From Bradyrhizobium sp. SK17 (GTDB lineage: Bacteria > Pseudomonadota > Alphaproteobacteria > Rhizobiales > Xanthobacteraceae), in contig NZ_CP025113.1 of NCBI RefSeq assembly GCF_002831585.1, positions 3,115,001-3,179,000 of the forward strand: 64,000 nucleotides of DNA, written 5' to 3'. Below the pieces are notes generated by a model that had not been told where the DNA came from, searched no databases, and was given only the letters and a program-made list of their open reading frames with translations. Positions 43,921-52,435 of this stretch are shown here, in pieces. Made by a program: the position numbers and the translations under genes. Each line of letters opens with the position of its first letter. The stretch's first letter is position 1.

Positions 43921-44919
43921 ATGGGCATTATGACAGCGGAGGACGTCTTGCGGGTCTTGAACGACAGATGCGGCGTGGCCGTGGGCGAGCCGCTCGACAT
44001 CGTGGTGACGCGCCGCGACGTGCGCGACGAAGCGAGTTTTCGTGACACGGGCGTGCTCGATCTCTACGCCGAGCTGTTTCCAGCGAGCGAGCGCGACAGT
44101 CCGGACGACATGCTGCGCTGGCTGTTGTCGGATGATGTCGGCGGGATCAGGCACTTCAATGTCGGCGACCGCGCGATGTCACATCGCTTGGACTCGCGCT
44201 GCTTCATCCTGCGCGCCGCAGAGCGCGCGGTCGGGCTCGGCTTCTTCACCTACGATCACGCAAGCGACCTGATCTATTGCAACCATGTCGGAATCGGCGC
44301 GGCGTGGCGCGGCCGCGGACTGGCGCGGGCCTTCTACCGCGCGATCGTCGAGATGCTCGACGCGCTGTTTCCGCGCAACATCGGCGTGGTGCTCGAGGTC
44401 GAGCCATTCGATCATGATCATCTTGAGGTCATCATCGACGATCTGGAACGGACAGGTCGCCGGCAGCTCGCGGCGAACGCGCAGGCCGAGATCCGCAGAT
44501 TGCTCCGCGTGAGCTGGTACGACGGCCTCGATTATTCGGTATTCTGCGGCGTGCAGACGATGCGGCCGCTCGTGTGCCGGTCGCCATGTCTCGATCCATT
44601 GCTGCCGTCATCGCAATGGGCAGGTGGCGAAGAGAATTACTGGCTGATGTGGCGAGCGCGGACCGGCGCACCCATCATGGAGACGGGCGCCGGCAAGCTC
44701 TGGCACAAGGCCGTCACGGCGATCTACATCGAGATCCTGGCCAAGTCCCTGGTCGCAGCCGATCCGAACGATCGGCGCGGCTATTGGGACTATGCGACCG
44801 CGTTGACAGCCAAGACGCTGCGTGCAGCGAGCGAGGTGCATCTCGCTCGCTGCCTCGGTGACGATGATCGCGCGTTGTTGACGCGCTGGCGGCGCCTTGC
44901 GATCGACCTGCCAATCTAG
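43921..44919 (+). CDS. GNAT-like acetyltransferase with long C-terminal extension
   Basis: About 332 residues. The central part has YCNHVGIGAAWRGRGLARAF, where RGRGLA is the acetyl-CoA pyrophosphate loop of GNAT enzymes, followed by YRAIVEMLDALFPRNIGVVL. Before it lies LYAELFPASERDSPDDMLRW. The C-terminal ~120 residues (ENYWLMWRARTGAPIMETGA onwards) match no domain I know. ATG at 43921 or 43930. The substrate is unknown. It is separated by 103 bases from the divergent collagen-like gene. Confidence 0.72.
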   Translation: MGIMTAEDVLRVLNDRCGVAVGEPLDIVVTRRDVRDEASFRDTGVLDLYAELFPASERDSPDDMLRWLLSDDVGGIRHFNVGDRAMSHRLDSRCFILRAAERAVGLGFFTYDHASDLIYCNHVGIGAAWRGRGLARAFYRAIVEMLDALFPRNIGVVLEVEPFDHDHLEVIIDDLERTGRRQLAANAQAEIRRLLRVSWYDGLDYSVFCGVQTMRPLVCRSPCLDPLLPSSQWAGGEENYWLMWRARTGAPIMETGAGKLWHKAVTAIYIEILAKSLVAADPNDRRGYWDYATALTAKTLRAASEVHLARCLGDDDRALLTRWRRLAIDLPI

Positions 44920-44924
44920 GGCCT

Positions 44925-45147
44925 GATGAGATCGGGCTGAGCTAAATCGGCGACGGAAATTCACCTCTCCCTTGGGGGAGGTCGGCGCGCAGCGCCGGGT
45001 GACGGTCAATCGAGAGCGCAAGAGCCCTGACCCGGATTGCACTGGACGATGCTTCGCATCGCCAAGCGCAACCCGACCTCTCCCCGACGGGGAGAGGTGA
45101 ATCAAGGCTGCGCCGAGCCGACTCAACCAGAACTCATCCCGCTTTGG
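44925..45147. repeat. Intergenic repeat, family D (long copy)
   Basis: Holds TTCACCTCTCCCTTGGGGGA, GAGAGCAAGAGCCCTGACCC-like core, GGATTGCACTGGACGATGC, CGACCTCTCCCCGACGGGG and CAACCAGAACTCATCCCGC. Same family as 24006-24115, 27354-27778 and 47026-47262. No gene within. Confidence 0.78.
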
Positions 45148-45152
45148 AGCCG

Positions 45153-45413
45153 CTATGCCGCGGCGTGCTCGTAGTGCGGCACGTCGATGCCTTCGGCGGA
45201 ATATTCGCGGATCTTGTTCCGCAAGGTCCGGACCGAGAGCCCGAGCACGCGCGCGGCGCGGGTGCGGTTGCCGTCGCAGCGTGCGAGCGTTTGCAGCACC
45301 AGTTCCCGCTCGACTTCGTCGACGGTAGCGCCGATCAGCAATGGGACGATTTCATTGGGAGCCAGCGACGGCAGCAGAGCTTCCGGCGACGGTACGGTGG
45401 ACGCGTAAGACAT
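45153..45413 (-). CDS. Small Fis-type HTH DNA-binding protein (FlbD/NtrC C-terminal-like)
   Basis: An 86-residue protein. The C-terminal half is a Fis-type helix-turn-helix: VDEVERELVLQTLARCDGNR, then TRAARVLGLSVRTLRNKIRE. This resembles the DNA-binding end of NtrC/FlbD-type sigma-54 activators, but receiver and AAA+ domains are missing. It may be a stand-alone nucleoid or flagellar regulator. The N-terminal ~30 residues are Pro-rich. A perfect CtrA-type box lies about 90 bases upstream of the start. Confidence 0.82.
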   Translation of the reverse strand: MSYASTVPSPEALLPSLAPNEIVPLLIGATVDEVERELVLQTLARCDGNRTRAARVLGLSVRTLRNKIREYSAEGIDVPHYEHAAA

Positions 45414-45501
45414 GAACTCCTCCCGATCAACGCCCGCCTCGTCGATGAGGCGGAGACATCGAGAACCAACTACCCCGTAAATCCACGGTGTGCCGGTTTG
45501 G

Positions 45502-45517
45502 TTAACAAGTCCTTAAC
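45502..45517. promoter_or_regulatory. CtrA box TTAA-N7-TTAAC upstream of the Fis-type gene
   Basis: TTAACAAGTCCTTAAC matches the CtrA consensus TTAA-N7-TTAAC exactly. It lies 89 bases before the start of the minus-strand HTH gene. The SDR gene on the other side is also on the minus strand and ends at 45583, so the box most likely serves the HTH gene. Confidence 0.55.
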
Positions 45518-45582
45518 GCCGCGCTAACTCCATGCTTTGTAAGCAAAATACCCAGAAATCGCCACGATTGCGGTTCCATCCG

Positions 45583-46350
45583 TCACAGGGTCCGGTAACC
45601 GCCATCGACCATCACGATCGATCCCGAGACATAGGCCGAGAGGTCCGAGGCGAGGAAGATCGCGGGCCCGACGATGTCCTCCGGCTTGCCGGCGCGGCCA
45701 AGCGGAGTGTGGTCCATGAAGACCTTCACGAGGTCCGGATTGGTGGCGCGCACCTTCTCGTTCAGCGGTGTCTCGATGAAGCCGGGGCCGATCGCATTGA
45801 CGCGCACGCCGTCCTTGCCGAGCTCGGCGGCCAGCGCCTTGGTGAAGCCGAGCACACCGTGCTTGGAAGCGGTGTAGGCCGGCGAACTCGGCGTGCGCAG
45901 ATGCACGAAGGACTGGATCGAACCGATGTTGACGATGCGCCCCTTGTTCTTGCGCAGCGGCGCCAGGAAGGAATGCGTCACGTTGAAGACGCCGGTGAGG
46001 TTGATCGAGATGATGTCTTCCCAATCCTTGATCACGGCCTCCTCGGTGCCGAGCATGCCGTTGCGGCGCGCAATGCCGGCATTGTTGACCAGGATCGAGA
46101 CCGGTCCGACCTTGTCGGCGATCTGCTTCGCCATCGCGATGCAGGCGTCGCGATCGGTCACATCGAGCGCAAAGCTCTCCGCCTTGCCGCCGGCGTCGCG
46201 GATCTCCCTGGCCGCCTCCGCTGCCGCATCGCCGTTCATGTCGAGCAGCACCACGCGCGCTCCCTCGCGACCGTAGCCCAGTGCGATGGCGCGCCCGATG
46301 CCCGAGCCTGCCCCGGTGATGACGGCGATGTGATTGTCGAGAAGAGCCAT
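45583..46350 (-). CDS. SDR-family oxidoreductase
   Basis: A 255-residue short-chain dehydrogenase/reductase. HIAVITGAGSGIGRAIALGY is the TGxxxGxG nucleotide loop, SILVNNAGIARRNGMLGTEE the NNAG motif, and IVNIGSIQSFVHLRTPSSPA followed by YTASKHG the catalytic Ser-Tyr-Lys. An Asp after the second strand (VVLLDMNGDA) suggests NAD(H) preference. The C-terminus GSIVMVDGGYRTL is typical. Substrate is unknown. AGGAAACG precedes the ATG at 46350. Confidence 0.92.
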   Translation of the reverse strand: MALLDNHIAVITGAGSGIGRAIALGYGREGARVVLLDMNGDAAAEAAREIRDAGGKAESFALDVTDRDACIAMAKQIADKVGPVSILVNNAGIARRNGMLGTEEAVIKDWEDIISINLTGVFNVTHSFLAPLRKNKGRIVNIGSIQSFVHLRTPSSPAYTASKHGVLGFTKALAAELGKDGVRVNAIGPGFIETPLNEKVRATNPDLVKVFMDHTPLGRAGKPEDIVGPAIFLASDLSAYVSGSIVMVDGGYRTL

Positions 46351-46463
46351 AGCGTTTCCTTGTTCTGATTTGGGAGTGTTGCCGACAACACTATTCAAAA
46401 CTGCGCCAAGCGAAACGCCAAGCCGAGTTTGTGCGTTGCTGTCATCCAGATTCGGATGACAAA

Positions 46464-46937
46464 ATGGACCCGCATATCAGACACTGGAAAGTTGCGATCG
46501 AGCGCTTCTGCACTGCGCCGGATCCCGATTATCGCGAGATCGCCAAACTGGTCGCGGAGATCGCTGTGACCGATATTGATGAGACGCTGCGGCATGCGGC
46601 CGCACAGGTGCTGCCGATCCTGCGTCAGGCGGCCCTGAAATCGGCGGACCGCAGGACCCGGTCGATGTCGCTGCGCCGTCTTGGTATCGTCGCCGATGCG
46701 CTGCACACATTGTCCGCGCCGCGCTTCGGACGGCGTGGCCTGACGCCGAAGGCGTTGACCGAGGAGGAGCGCCACCGGCAATTGCTCGGCCTGCCGTTCG
46801 GCCGCCGGCTCGCAGCGACCGAAGTCCATCAGGCGTTCAAGCGCGCCGCCAAGACGGTGCATCCCGACGGCGGCGGCAACGGCGCGGCGTTCCTCGAGCT
46901 CGCCGCCGCGCGCGATGCCTTGATCAAGCATCACTGA
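46464..46937 (+). CDS. J-domain-like protein
   Basis: A 157-residue protein. The last ~50 residues form a J-domain-like hairpin with the HPD motif: HQAFKRAAKTVHPDGGGNGA, then AAARDALI. This would allow it to stimulate an Hsp70. The N-terminal ~100 residues are helical and match no known domain (WKVAIERFCTAPDPDYREIA). ATG at 46464 is chosen; the frame is open upstream. No DnaK gene is in the window. It is divergent from the SDR gene with 113 bases between. Confidence 0.75.
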   Translation: MDPHIRHWKVAIERFCTAPDPDYREIAKLVAEIAVTDIDETLRHAAAQVLPILRQAALKSADRRTRSMSLRRLGIVADALHTLSAPRFGRRGLTPKALTEEERHRQLLGLPFGRRLAATEVHQAFKRAAKTVHPDGGGNGAAFLELAAARDALIKHH

Positions 46938-47025
46938 TGCTCGATCGCGTTGCGTCTGACAGCACAAGGCGAATGACGCGTCGTTGCGGCGTGACGTCCC
47001 TGCGTGTGGTCGGCGATCGCCTGGA

Positions 47026-47262
47026 GCGGGACGAGTCTTGGTTGAATCGGCTTGGCTCGGTCTCGGTTCACCTCTCCCCGCCGGGGAGAGGTCGGATTGC
47101 GCCTGGCGATGCGAAGCATCGTCCAGTGCAATCCGGGTGAGGGCTCTTGCTCTCTCGATAGACCGCAACCCCTCACCCGATTTGCTGCGCAAATCGACCT
47201 CTCCCAAAGGAGAGGTGAACTTTCGATGCCGTTCCAACTCGACCTATCTCATCAGGTGTTAG
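47026..47262. repeat. Intergenic repeat, family D (long copy)
   Basis: Fills most of the 321-base gap after the J-domain gene. It contains TTGGTTGAATCGGCTTGGC, TTCACCTCTCCCCGCCGGGG, CGATGCGAAGCATCG, GTGAGGGCTCTTGCTCTCTC, TCACCCGATTTGCTGCGCAA and AAAGGAGAGGTGAACTTTCG. It is the most complete copy of the family. Its right end touches the stop codon of the following minus-strand gene. Confidence 0.8.
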
Positions 47263-47513
47263 AACGAGCAGGTGCCGTTGTTCAGCAGGCCGGTCTTGTA
47301 GCTGAACGCGGCCTCGAAGGTCGGCAGCTCCTCGCTGACCACGGCGTAGTCCGCCGGCCACGGCGCGGTCGGGATGCTCTGGTCCCAGATCTGGCAGAAG
47401 CCGGTGTCCTGCCAGCGGATCAGGTGATAGGGCGTGGCGCTGGCGGGGCTTGCCACGGCAAGCACGGACACGGTCGCGGCAAAGGCGGCGCAGGCGATCG
47501 CAAGACGGCGCAT
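47259..47513 (-). CDS. Small exported protein of unknown function
   Basis: An 84-residue protein with a signal peptide (MRRLAIACAAFAATVSVLAV ending SPASA). The mature part, ~58 residues, has TPYHLIRWQDTGFCQIWDQS and YAVVSEELPTFEAAFSYKTG and ends GTCSF. Two cysteines may pair. No family is recognised, though similar small proteins are frequent in Bradyrhizobium. Its stop codon lies within the edge of a family D repeat. Confidence 0.68.
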   Translation of the reverse strand: MRRLAIACAAFAATVSVLAVASPASATPYHLIRWQDTGFCQIWDQSIPTAPWPADYAVVSEELPTFEAAFSYKTGLLNNGTCSF

Positions 47514-47755
47514 GGGAAATCTCCGGTTCGAAAAAAGTGAATGCTCCGCGGCAATCGTGGAGCTCTGGGGCCGATCACCCCGGACATGCTGTGAGTGTTG
47601 CCGTCTCGGGAACTGGTTCAATCCGGGTTGCACCGAAACCATGCGAGTGAACGGCGACCGCTGTCTCAAATTGCGTCGTGGCGAGCGCTTGCTACAGTCG
47701 GCGGGTTGCGATTCGCATCCGCATCGTGAGTGAGACATTCCTGGGGAGACTGCGC

Positions 47756-48196
47756 ATGAAGCTTTCGTCCACCCTTCGCGCCGCGCTGGTCGCGTTGATG
47801 GCGTTCACGGGGTTTGCTTGCTCGTCCGCGGCGCGTGCCGATAGCGGCTTCGTCAAGCTCACGATCTACAAGGCCGGATGGATCATCGGAGGCTCCGGCG
47901 GCAGCGGCGTCCTGACTTTCCGCGGCCGCTCATATCCGCTCTCGACCGGTGGTCTCGATTACGGCCTGGTGTTCGGCGGCTCCAAGACCGTGCTGCGCGG
48001 CCGCGTCAGCAACATCAATCGTCCGTCCGACGTTGCCGGCGTCTACGGCGCGGCGGGCGCGGGGCTCGCCATCGGCCGCGGTGCCCGTGCGATCGTGCTC
48101 ACCAATCAAAAGGGTGCGGTGCTCGAATTGACCGGCCACCAGGTCGGCCTGATGGCCAACGCCGATCTGAGCGGTCTTGCGATCACGATGCGGTAG
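47756..48196 (+). CDS. Exported Gly-rich protein, possibly DUF1134/EipA-like
   Basis: A 146-residue protein with a signal peptide (MKLSSTLRAALVALMAFTGF then ACSSAARAD). The mature part is beta-rich: VKLTIYKAGWIIGGSGGSGV, LTFRGRSYPLSTGGLDYGLV and AGAGLAIGRGARAIVLTNQK. The alternation resembles periplasmic EipA/DUF1134 proteins needed for envelope integrity in Brucella, but the match is by eye and weak. FACSS in the leader could be read as a lipobox. GGGGAG precedes the ATG. Confidence 0.62.
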   Translation: MKLSSTLRAALVALMAFTGFACSSAARADSGFVKLTIYKAGWIIGGSGGSGVLTFRGRSYPLSTGGLDYGLVFGGSKTVLRGRVSNINRPSDVAGVYGAAGAGLAIGRGARAIVLTNQKGAVLELTGHQVGLMANADLSGLAITMR

Positions 48197-48215
48197 CGCG
48201 CTTCGTTCAATCTAT

Positions 48216-48329
48216 CCCCGTCATTCTGAGGTGCGAGCCTCTTCGGCGAGCCTCGATGGATGAATCGGCGACCAGCCGGGCCGCGCATCCTTCGAGACGC
48301 GCGAAGACGCGCTCCTCAGGATGACGGGG
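48216..48329. repeat. Intergenic palindromic repeat (CCCCGTCATTCTGAGG type)
   Basis: Begins CCCCGTCATTCTGAGG and ends CCTCAGGATGACGGGG, with GCATCCTTCGAGACGCGC in the right half. The outer ends are inverted repeats. No second copy is seen in the window. The rest of the 290-base gap has no recognised feature. Confidence 0.7.
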
Positions 48330-48486
48330 CTGGGGGTCAGCGCGTCTGCGTGATTTCGGAATATTAGAAGTGTATCCGTGAGTTGCCCGACGTGTCAAGT
48401 CGAGCGCCGGCCATAGCCGGCTGCTTTGCATGGGGTTGTTTTCGACATTTTGGCAACGTGTCGCCCTGCGAGTGACCGCGGCGGAC

Positions 48487-49068
48487 CTACCTGAACAGAT
48501 GCAGCGCTGCGTATTGCAGCAGCATGATGGTCTTGGCATCGACGATGCGGCCGTCGCCGATCATGGCGAGGGCGTCGTCGATCGCAAGCTCCAGCACCTC
48601 GATGTCCTCGCCCTCGTCGGCGAGCCCGCCGCCGTCACCGATGCGCATCGCGGCGTCGTATTCGGCTACGAAGAAATGCAGCTTCTCGGTCACCGCGCCC
48701 GGCGTCATGAACGCTTCGAACACCTTGCGCACGTGTTCGAGGCGGTAGCCGATCTCTTCCTCGGCCTCGGCGCGAATGCGTTCCTCAGGCGCGGCATCGT
48801 CGAGCATGCCGGCGGCGGCCTCGATCAGCAGATCGTCATAGCCGTTGGCGAAGGCCGGGTAGCGGAACTGGCGCACCAGCACCACCGTGCCGGCCTTCAG
48901 ATTGTAGGGCAGCAGCACCGCGCCATTGCCGCGGTCGTAGACCTCGCGCACCTGGGTCTGCCATTCGCCATTGCTGCGGCGGTAGTCGATTGTCGCGCTC
49001 TTCAGCTCGTAGCGGCGCTTCGAAAGCAGCTCGACGTCCTTGACGCGGACGCGGTCGGCGATGCTCAT
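48487..49068 (-). CDS. NudK-type Nudix hydrolase
   Basis: A 193-residue Nudix protein. VLVRQFRYPAFANGYDDLLI then EAAAG is the strand leading into the Nudix box GMLDDAAPEERIRAEAEEEI then GY. The box has the shortened spacing seen in GDP-mannose/ADP-ribose pyrophosphatases of the NudK group. YDRGNGAVLLPYNLKAGTVV is the first sheet. It should hydrolyse a nucleoside-diphosphate sugar to two phosphates in a Mg-dependent way. It is followed 20 bases downstream of a GNAT gene on the same strand, suggesting co-transcription with the GNAT and FAD-oxidase genes. Confidence 0.88.
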   Translation of the reverse strand: MSIADRVRVKDVELLSKRRYELKSATIDYRRSNGEWQTQVREVYDRGNGAVLLPYNLKAGTVVLVRQFRYPAFANGYDDLLIEAAAGMLDDAAPEERIRAEAEEEIGYRLEHVRKVFEAFMTPGAVTEKLHFFVAEYDAAMRIGDGGGLADEGEDIEVLELAIDDALAMIGDGRIVDAKTIMLLQYAALHLFR

Positions 49069-49087
49069 GCGTCAATCCTCAATTCGA

Positions 49088-49549
49088 TCACGGCGTGGCT
49101 TCGCGGCCATCGAGCCATTTTGCCAGCATCACCGAGGTGGATTCCTCGTAGCCGAGCGACTGATAGAACGCGCCGGCCTTGGCGTTCTCGCGCCGCACCA
49201 GCAATTGCAGCTTCGGCACGCCGGCGGCGCGCAGCCAGTCCTCGACCGCGGTCATCATGACGCGGCCAAGGCCCTTGCCCTGGCTGCTCGGATCGACCGC
49301 GACGTAATAGACCCAGCCGCGATGGCCGTCGTGGCCGACCATCGCGGTCGCCACGATCGCGCCGGCGTCGCGACCGACCAGCACCGTCGAACTCGGTCCT
49401 CGCCGTGCCAGCGCAATGTCGGAAGCGGGATCGTTCCATGGCCGCGTCAGGCCGCAGGCCTGCCACAGCGCGACGACGTCAGGGATGTCGGCGTCGGCGA
49501 TTGGTGCGATGGCGAGGGAGGGAGAGGGCACTGTCGCCTGCACGGTCAC
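49088..49549 (-). CDS. GNAT-family acetyltransferase (YpeA-like)
   Basis: A 153-residue GNAT protein. IADADIPDVVALWQACGLTR is the N-terminal strand and helix. WVYYVAVDPSSQGKGLGRVM has the acetyl-CoA loop (QGKGLG), and LQLLVRRENAKAGAFYQSLG followed by YEE is the C-terminal motif. WQACGLTRPWNDP is typical of the YpeA group. The target is unknown. Its ATG overlaps the stop of the upstream FAD-oxidase gene by four bases (ATGA), so translation is coupled. Confidence 0.9.
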   Translation of the reverse strand: MTVQATVPSPSLAIAPIADADIPDVVALWQACGLTRPWNDPASDIALARRGPSSTVLVGRDAGAIVATAMVGHDGHRGWVYYVAVDPSSQGKGLGRVMMTAVEDWLRAAGVPKLQLLVRRENAKAGAFYQSLGYEESTSVMLAKWLDGREATP

Positions 49550-50973
49550 AGCACCTTGCCCGGATTCATGATGCCGTGCGGATCGAGCATCGCCTTGATG
49601 GAGCGCATCAGCTCGATTGCGACCTTGTCCTTGACGTCGGGCAGTTCATCGCGCTTCAGCACGCCGATGCCGTGCTCGGCCGAGATCGAGCCGCCCATGC
49701 GCAACACGATCTCGAACACCACGGCATTCATGTCGTGCCAGCGCGCCAGGAAGTCGGCCGCGTTGCCGCCGACCGGCTGGCTGACATTGTAGTGGATGTT
49801 GCCGTCGCCGAGATGGCCGAACGGCACCGGCCTTGCGCCCGGGATCAGCTTGACGACCGCCGCATTGGCCTCCGCGATGAAGGCGGGCACCGCCGCGACC
49901 GGCACCGAGATGTCGTGCTTGATCGAGCCGCCTTCCGGCTTCTGCGCCGCCGACATCTCGTCGCGCAGCTTCCAGAACGCCTGGCGCTGGCTCAGATTGG
50001 CGGCGATGACGGCGTCGTCGACGATGCCGTCTTCCATGCCCTGGGCAAGGATCGCCTCCAGCGTGTCGCGCGCATCGTCGCGCGACGACGACAGCTCCAT
50101 CAGCACGTACCAGGGGTGCTTGCTGGTCAGGGGATCGCGGATGTCGATGCCGTGTCGGATCGAGAAGTCGACCGCGATGTCGGCGAGCAGTTCGAAGCTC
50201 GTCAGCGCACCGGCGGCCTCGTTGCGCGAGATCGACAGCAGCTTGAGCGCGGCTGCCGGCGATTTCAGGCCGACATAGGCGGTCTCGACCGCGCGCGGCC
50301 GCGGAAACAGCTTCAAGGTCGCCGCGGTGATGATGCCGAGCGTGCCCTCGGCACCGATGAAGAGGTTGTGCAGGTTGTAGCCGGTGTTGTCCTTCTTCAG
50401 CTTGGTCAGCGCGTTGAGCACGCGGCCGTCGGCCAGCACGACCTCGAGCCCAATCGCCATCTCGCGGGCTACGCCATAGGCGAGTGCCGCGGTGCCGCCG
50501 GCATTGGTCGAGAGGTTGCCGCCGATGGTGCAACTGCCTTCCGCGCCGAGCGACAGCGGGAACAGCCGGTCGACGTCGGCCGCCTTCTGCTGCGCGATTT
50601 GCAGCACCACGCCGGCCTCGCAGGTCATGGTGTTGGATTCGACGTCGATGTCGCGGATCTTGTCGAGCCGCCGCAGCGACACCACCACCTCGCCATTGTG
50701 CGGGGTCTGGCCGCCGACCAGGCCGGTGTTGCCGCCCTGCGGCACCAGCGCGATCCGGTGCTCGTTCGCCAGCTTGCAGATCGCGGCGACCTCAGTGGTC
50801 GAGCCCGGGCGCAGCACCAGCAGCGAGCGGCCGTGGAACAGGTCGCGCTCCTCGGTGACGTAAGGCTTGATGTCGGCGGCGTCGGTCACCGCATATTTGT
50901 CGCCGACGACGGCGCGGAACTTTGCAAGCAATTCGGGCGGAAGCGGCGGCACCGCTGATTGGACGATGTTCAT
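49546..50973 (-). CDS. FAD-linked oxidase (D-2-hydroxyglutarate/lactate dehydrogenase-like)
   Basis: A 475-residue flavoprotein of the VAO/GlcD family. LVPQGGNTGLVGGQTPHNGE is the FAD-binding PP-loop. GSCTIGGNLSTNAGGTAALA and GAEGTLGIITAATLKLFPRP are the other FAD contacts. The C-terminal cap has VPFGHLGDGNIHYNVSQPVG and GSISAEHGIGVLKRDELP, with the metal/substrate His residues. It oxidises a D-2-hydroxyacid. ATG at 50973 is chosen; a GTG six codons upstream is possible. It overlaps the next gene by four bases. Confidence 0.92.
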   Translation of the reverse strand: MNIVQSAVPPLPPELLAKFRAVVGDKYAVTDAADIKPYVTEERDLFHGRSLLVLRPGSTTEVAAICKLANEHRIALVPQGGNTGLVGGQTPHNGEVVVSLRRLDKIRDIDVESNTMTCEAGVVLQIAQQKAADVDRLFPLSLGAEGSCTIGGNLSTNAGGTAALAYGVAREMAIGLEVVLADGRVLNALTKLKKDNTGYNLHNLFIGAEGTLGIITAATLKLFPRPRAVETAYVGLKSPAAALKLLSISRNEAAGALTSFELLADIAVDFSIRHGIDIRDPLTSKHPWYVLMELSSSRDDARDTLEAILAQGMEDGIVDDAVIAANLSQRQAFWKLRDEMSAAQKPEGGSIKHDISVPVAAVPAFIAEANAAVVKLIPGARPVPFGHLGDGNIHYNVSQPVGGNAADFLARWHDMNAVVFEIVLRMGGSISAEHGIGVLKRDELPDVKDKVAIELMRSIKAMLDPHGIMNPGKVL

Positions 50974-51028
50974 TTTTTCTTGGTCTTTCACTTGATCGGG
51001 AGCTTTGTTTCAGCATGACCTTGCCGGG

Positions 51029-52021
51029 TCATGCTTCCCGTCCAACCGCTGCGCGGCGCAGCCGGTCATTGATGGCCTCGCCCAGCCCGTCCTCGGGAAT
51101 GGGCATCACGGCGATAGCATCCGCATTTCTCTTGTCGAGCGTGCGAAGGTAGCCGAACAGATTGGCGGCGGCCTCGGCGAGATCGCCGCGCTCGGACAGG
51201 TTCATGACCACGGAGGCGGATTCGCGCCGTGCCACCTTGCCTGAGCCGAATGCCAACAAGGCCTCGCCGACATGGACGTCGCTGGCATTGAGCCGGACCG
51301 GTGTCCGCGGCGCGTAATGCGAGGCGAGCATGCCGGGGGCGACCGGCTGGCCGTCGGCCTCGGCGTCCTGCGGCGGTGATTGCAAGGCATGGCCGAGCAC
51401 ATGCTCGATCTCGGCGCGGGTCAGCCCGCCGGGCCGCAGCAGCACCGGATCGGAGAAGCAGCCGACGATGGTCGATTCGACGCCGACTTCGACCGGGCCG
51501 CCATCGACGATCAGGTCGATTCGGCCCGCCAGATCGCCGTTCACATGCTCGGCGGTGGTCGGCGAGACATGGCCGGAGAGATTGGCCGACGGCGCCACCA
51601 CGGCACCGCCGAACGCCTTGATGATGTCGCGCGCCACCTTGTGGGCCGGGATCCGTATCGCGACCGTATCGAGGCCGGCGGTCGCCAGTTCCGCGACCGG
51701 GCAGGACAGCGCCTTGGGCAGCACCAGGGTCAGCGGACCGGGCCAGAATGCCTCCGCGAGCCGCAGGGCCTGGCCGTCGAACAGGGCGATTCGGCGCGCC
51801 GCGCCGAGATCGGCGACATGGGCGATCAGCGGATTGAAGGCCGGGCGGCCCTTGGCCTGGTAGAGCCGGGCGATCGCGGCCGCATTGCCGGCATCAGCGC
51901 CAAGGCCATAAACCGTCTCGGTCGGAAACGCCACGAGGCCGCCCTCGGCCAAAACCCCGGCGGCGGTGGCCGTGGCGGCCGCGCCGGCGGGCAGAACGTG
52001 CGTTTTCAGGCCTGTTTCCAC
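51029..52021 (-). CDS. Threonylcarbamoyl-AMP synthase, Sua5 type
   Basis: About 330 residues. The YrdC-type N-terminal domain has LVAFPTETVYGLGADAGNAA, KGRPAFNPLIAHVADLGAAR and FWPGPLTLVLPKA. AVVAPSANLSGHVSPTTAEH is the ATP/threonine-binding region. The C-terminal ~110 residues form the Sua5 domain, joined by a linker with VAPGMLASHYAPRTPVRL. It makes threonylcarbamoyl-AMP for the t6A37 modification of ANN-decoding tRNAs. GTG at 52021 is chosen because GAGGA lies ~11 bases before; TTG at 52039 is an alternative. A tRNA-Pro gene lies 70 bases upstream on the other strand. Confidence 0.92.
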   Translation of the reverse strand: METGLKTHVLPAGAAATATAAGVLAEGGLVAFPTETVYGLGADAGNAAAIARLYQAKGRPAFNPLIAHVADLGAARRIALFDGQALRLAEAFWPGPLTLVLPKALSCPVAELATAGLDTVAIRIPAHKVARDIIKAFGGAVVAPSANLSGHVSPTTAEHVNGDLAGRIDLIVDGGPVEVGVESTIVGCFSDPVLLRPGGLTRAEIEHVLGHALQSPPQDAEADGQPVAPGMLASHYAPRTPVRLNASDVHVGEALLAFGSGKVARRESASVVMNLSERGDLAEAAANLFGYLRTLDKRNADAIAVMPIPEDGLGEAINDRLRRAAVGREA

Positions 52022-52091
52022 TGTGACTAGATTCCTCAATTCGGTGCCTTGCGGTCCCCGAAACCCGACGCTATAAGCCGGGCCTCTTAGT

Positions 52092-52168
52092 CGGAGTGTG
52101 GCTCAGCCCGGTAGAGCACTGCGTTCGGGACGCAGGGGTCGCAGGTTCGAATCCTGCCACTCCGACCA
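52092..52168 (+). tRNA. tRNA-Pro (anticodon CGG)
   Basis: A complete cloverleaf: acceptor stem CGGAGTG/CACTCCG, anticodon arm CTGCG-TTCGGGA-CGCAG giving anticodon CGG (codon CCG, proline), and T arm GCAGG-TTCGAAT-CCTGC. The discriminator base is A and CCA is encoded. G37 follows the anticodon as in other proline tRNAs. No integrase or duplicated 3' end is seen, so it is not an occupied attachment site here. Confidence 0.97.
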
Positions 52169-52435
52169 TCTTCCCCGAGGGTTTTTTCCTCTCATTCCCG
52201 TCCCCGGTCAAGTTGACGGCCGCGGTCTTGGCCGCCGAGCGGTGTCGCACGTCTTTCGTGGCTCGCGGTAACGGTTTCCTTTCGGGACATCGGGGCAGGA
52301 CGGCTATGCGGATTGTGCCAGACGGCCGGGGCAAGCCGGCGGTCTCCGACGCAATTGTCCTCTATATTGTCGCCTGACCGGCGCGAAACTGCACTCGCGC
52401 GGAATTGGCCCTGACCCCTGCAAATCTGGATATCG

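Noticed and set aside
48487..49068. An apparently defective Nudix box in the NudK-like protein
   Set aside because: The shortened spacing is the same in the NudK group as I recall it, so it is probably a family trait and not damage.
52092..52435. tRNA-Pro as an integration site for a genomic island
   Set aside because: No integrase gene, no duplicated tRNA 3' end and no change to accessory gene content is seen downstream; serA follows.
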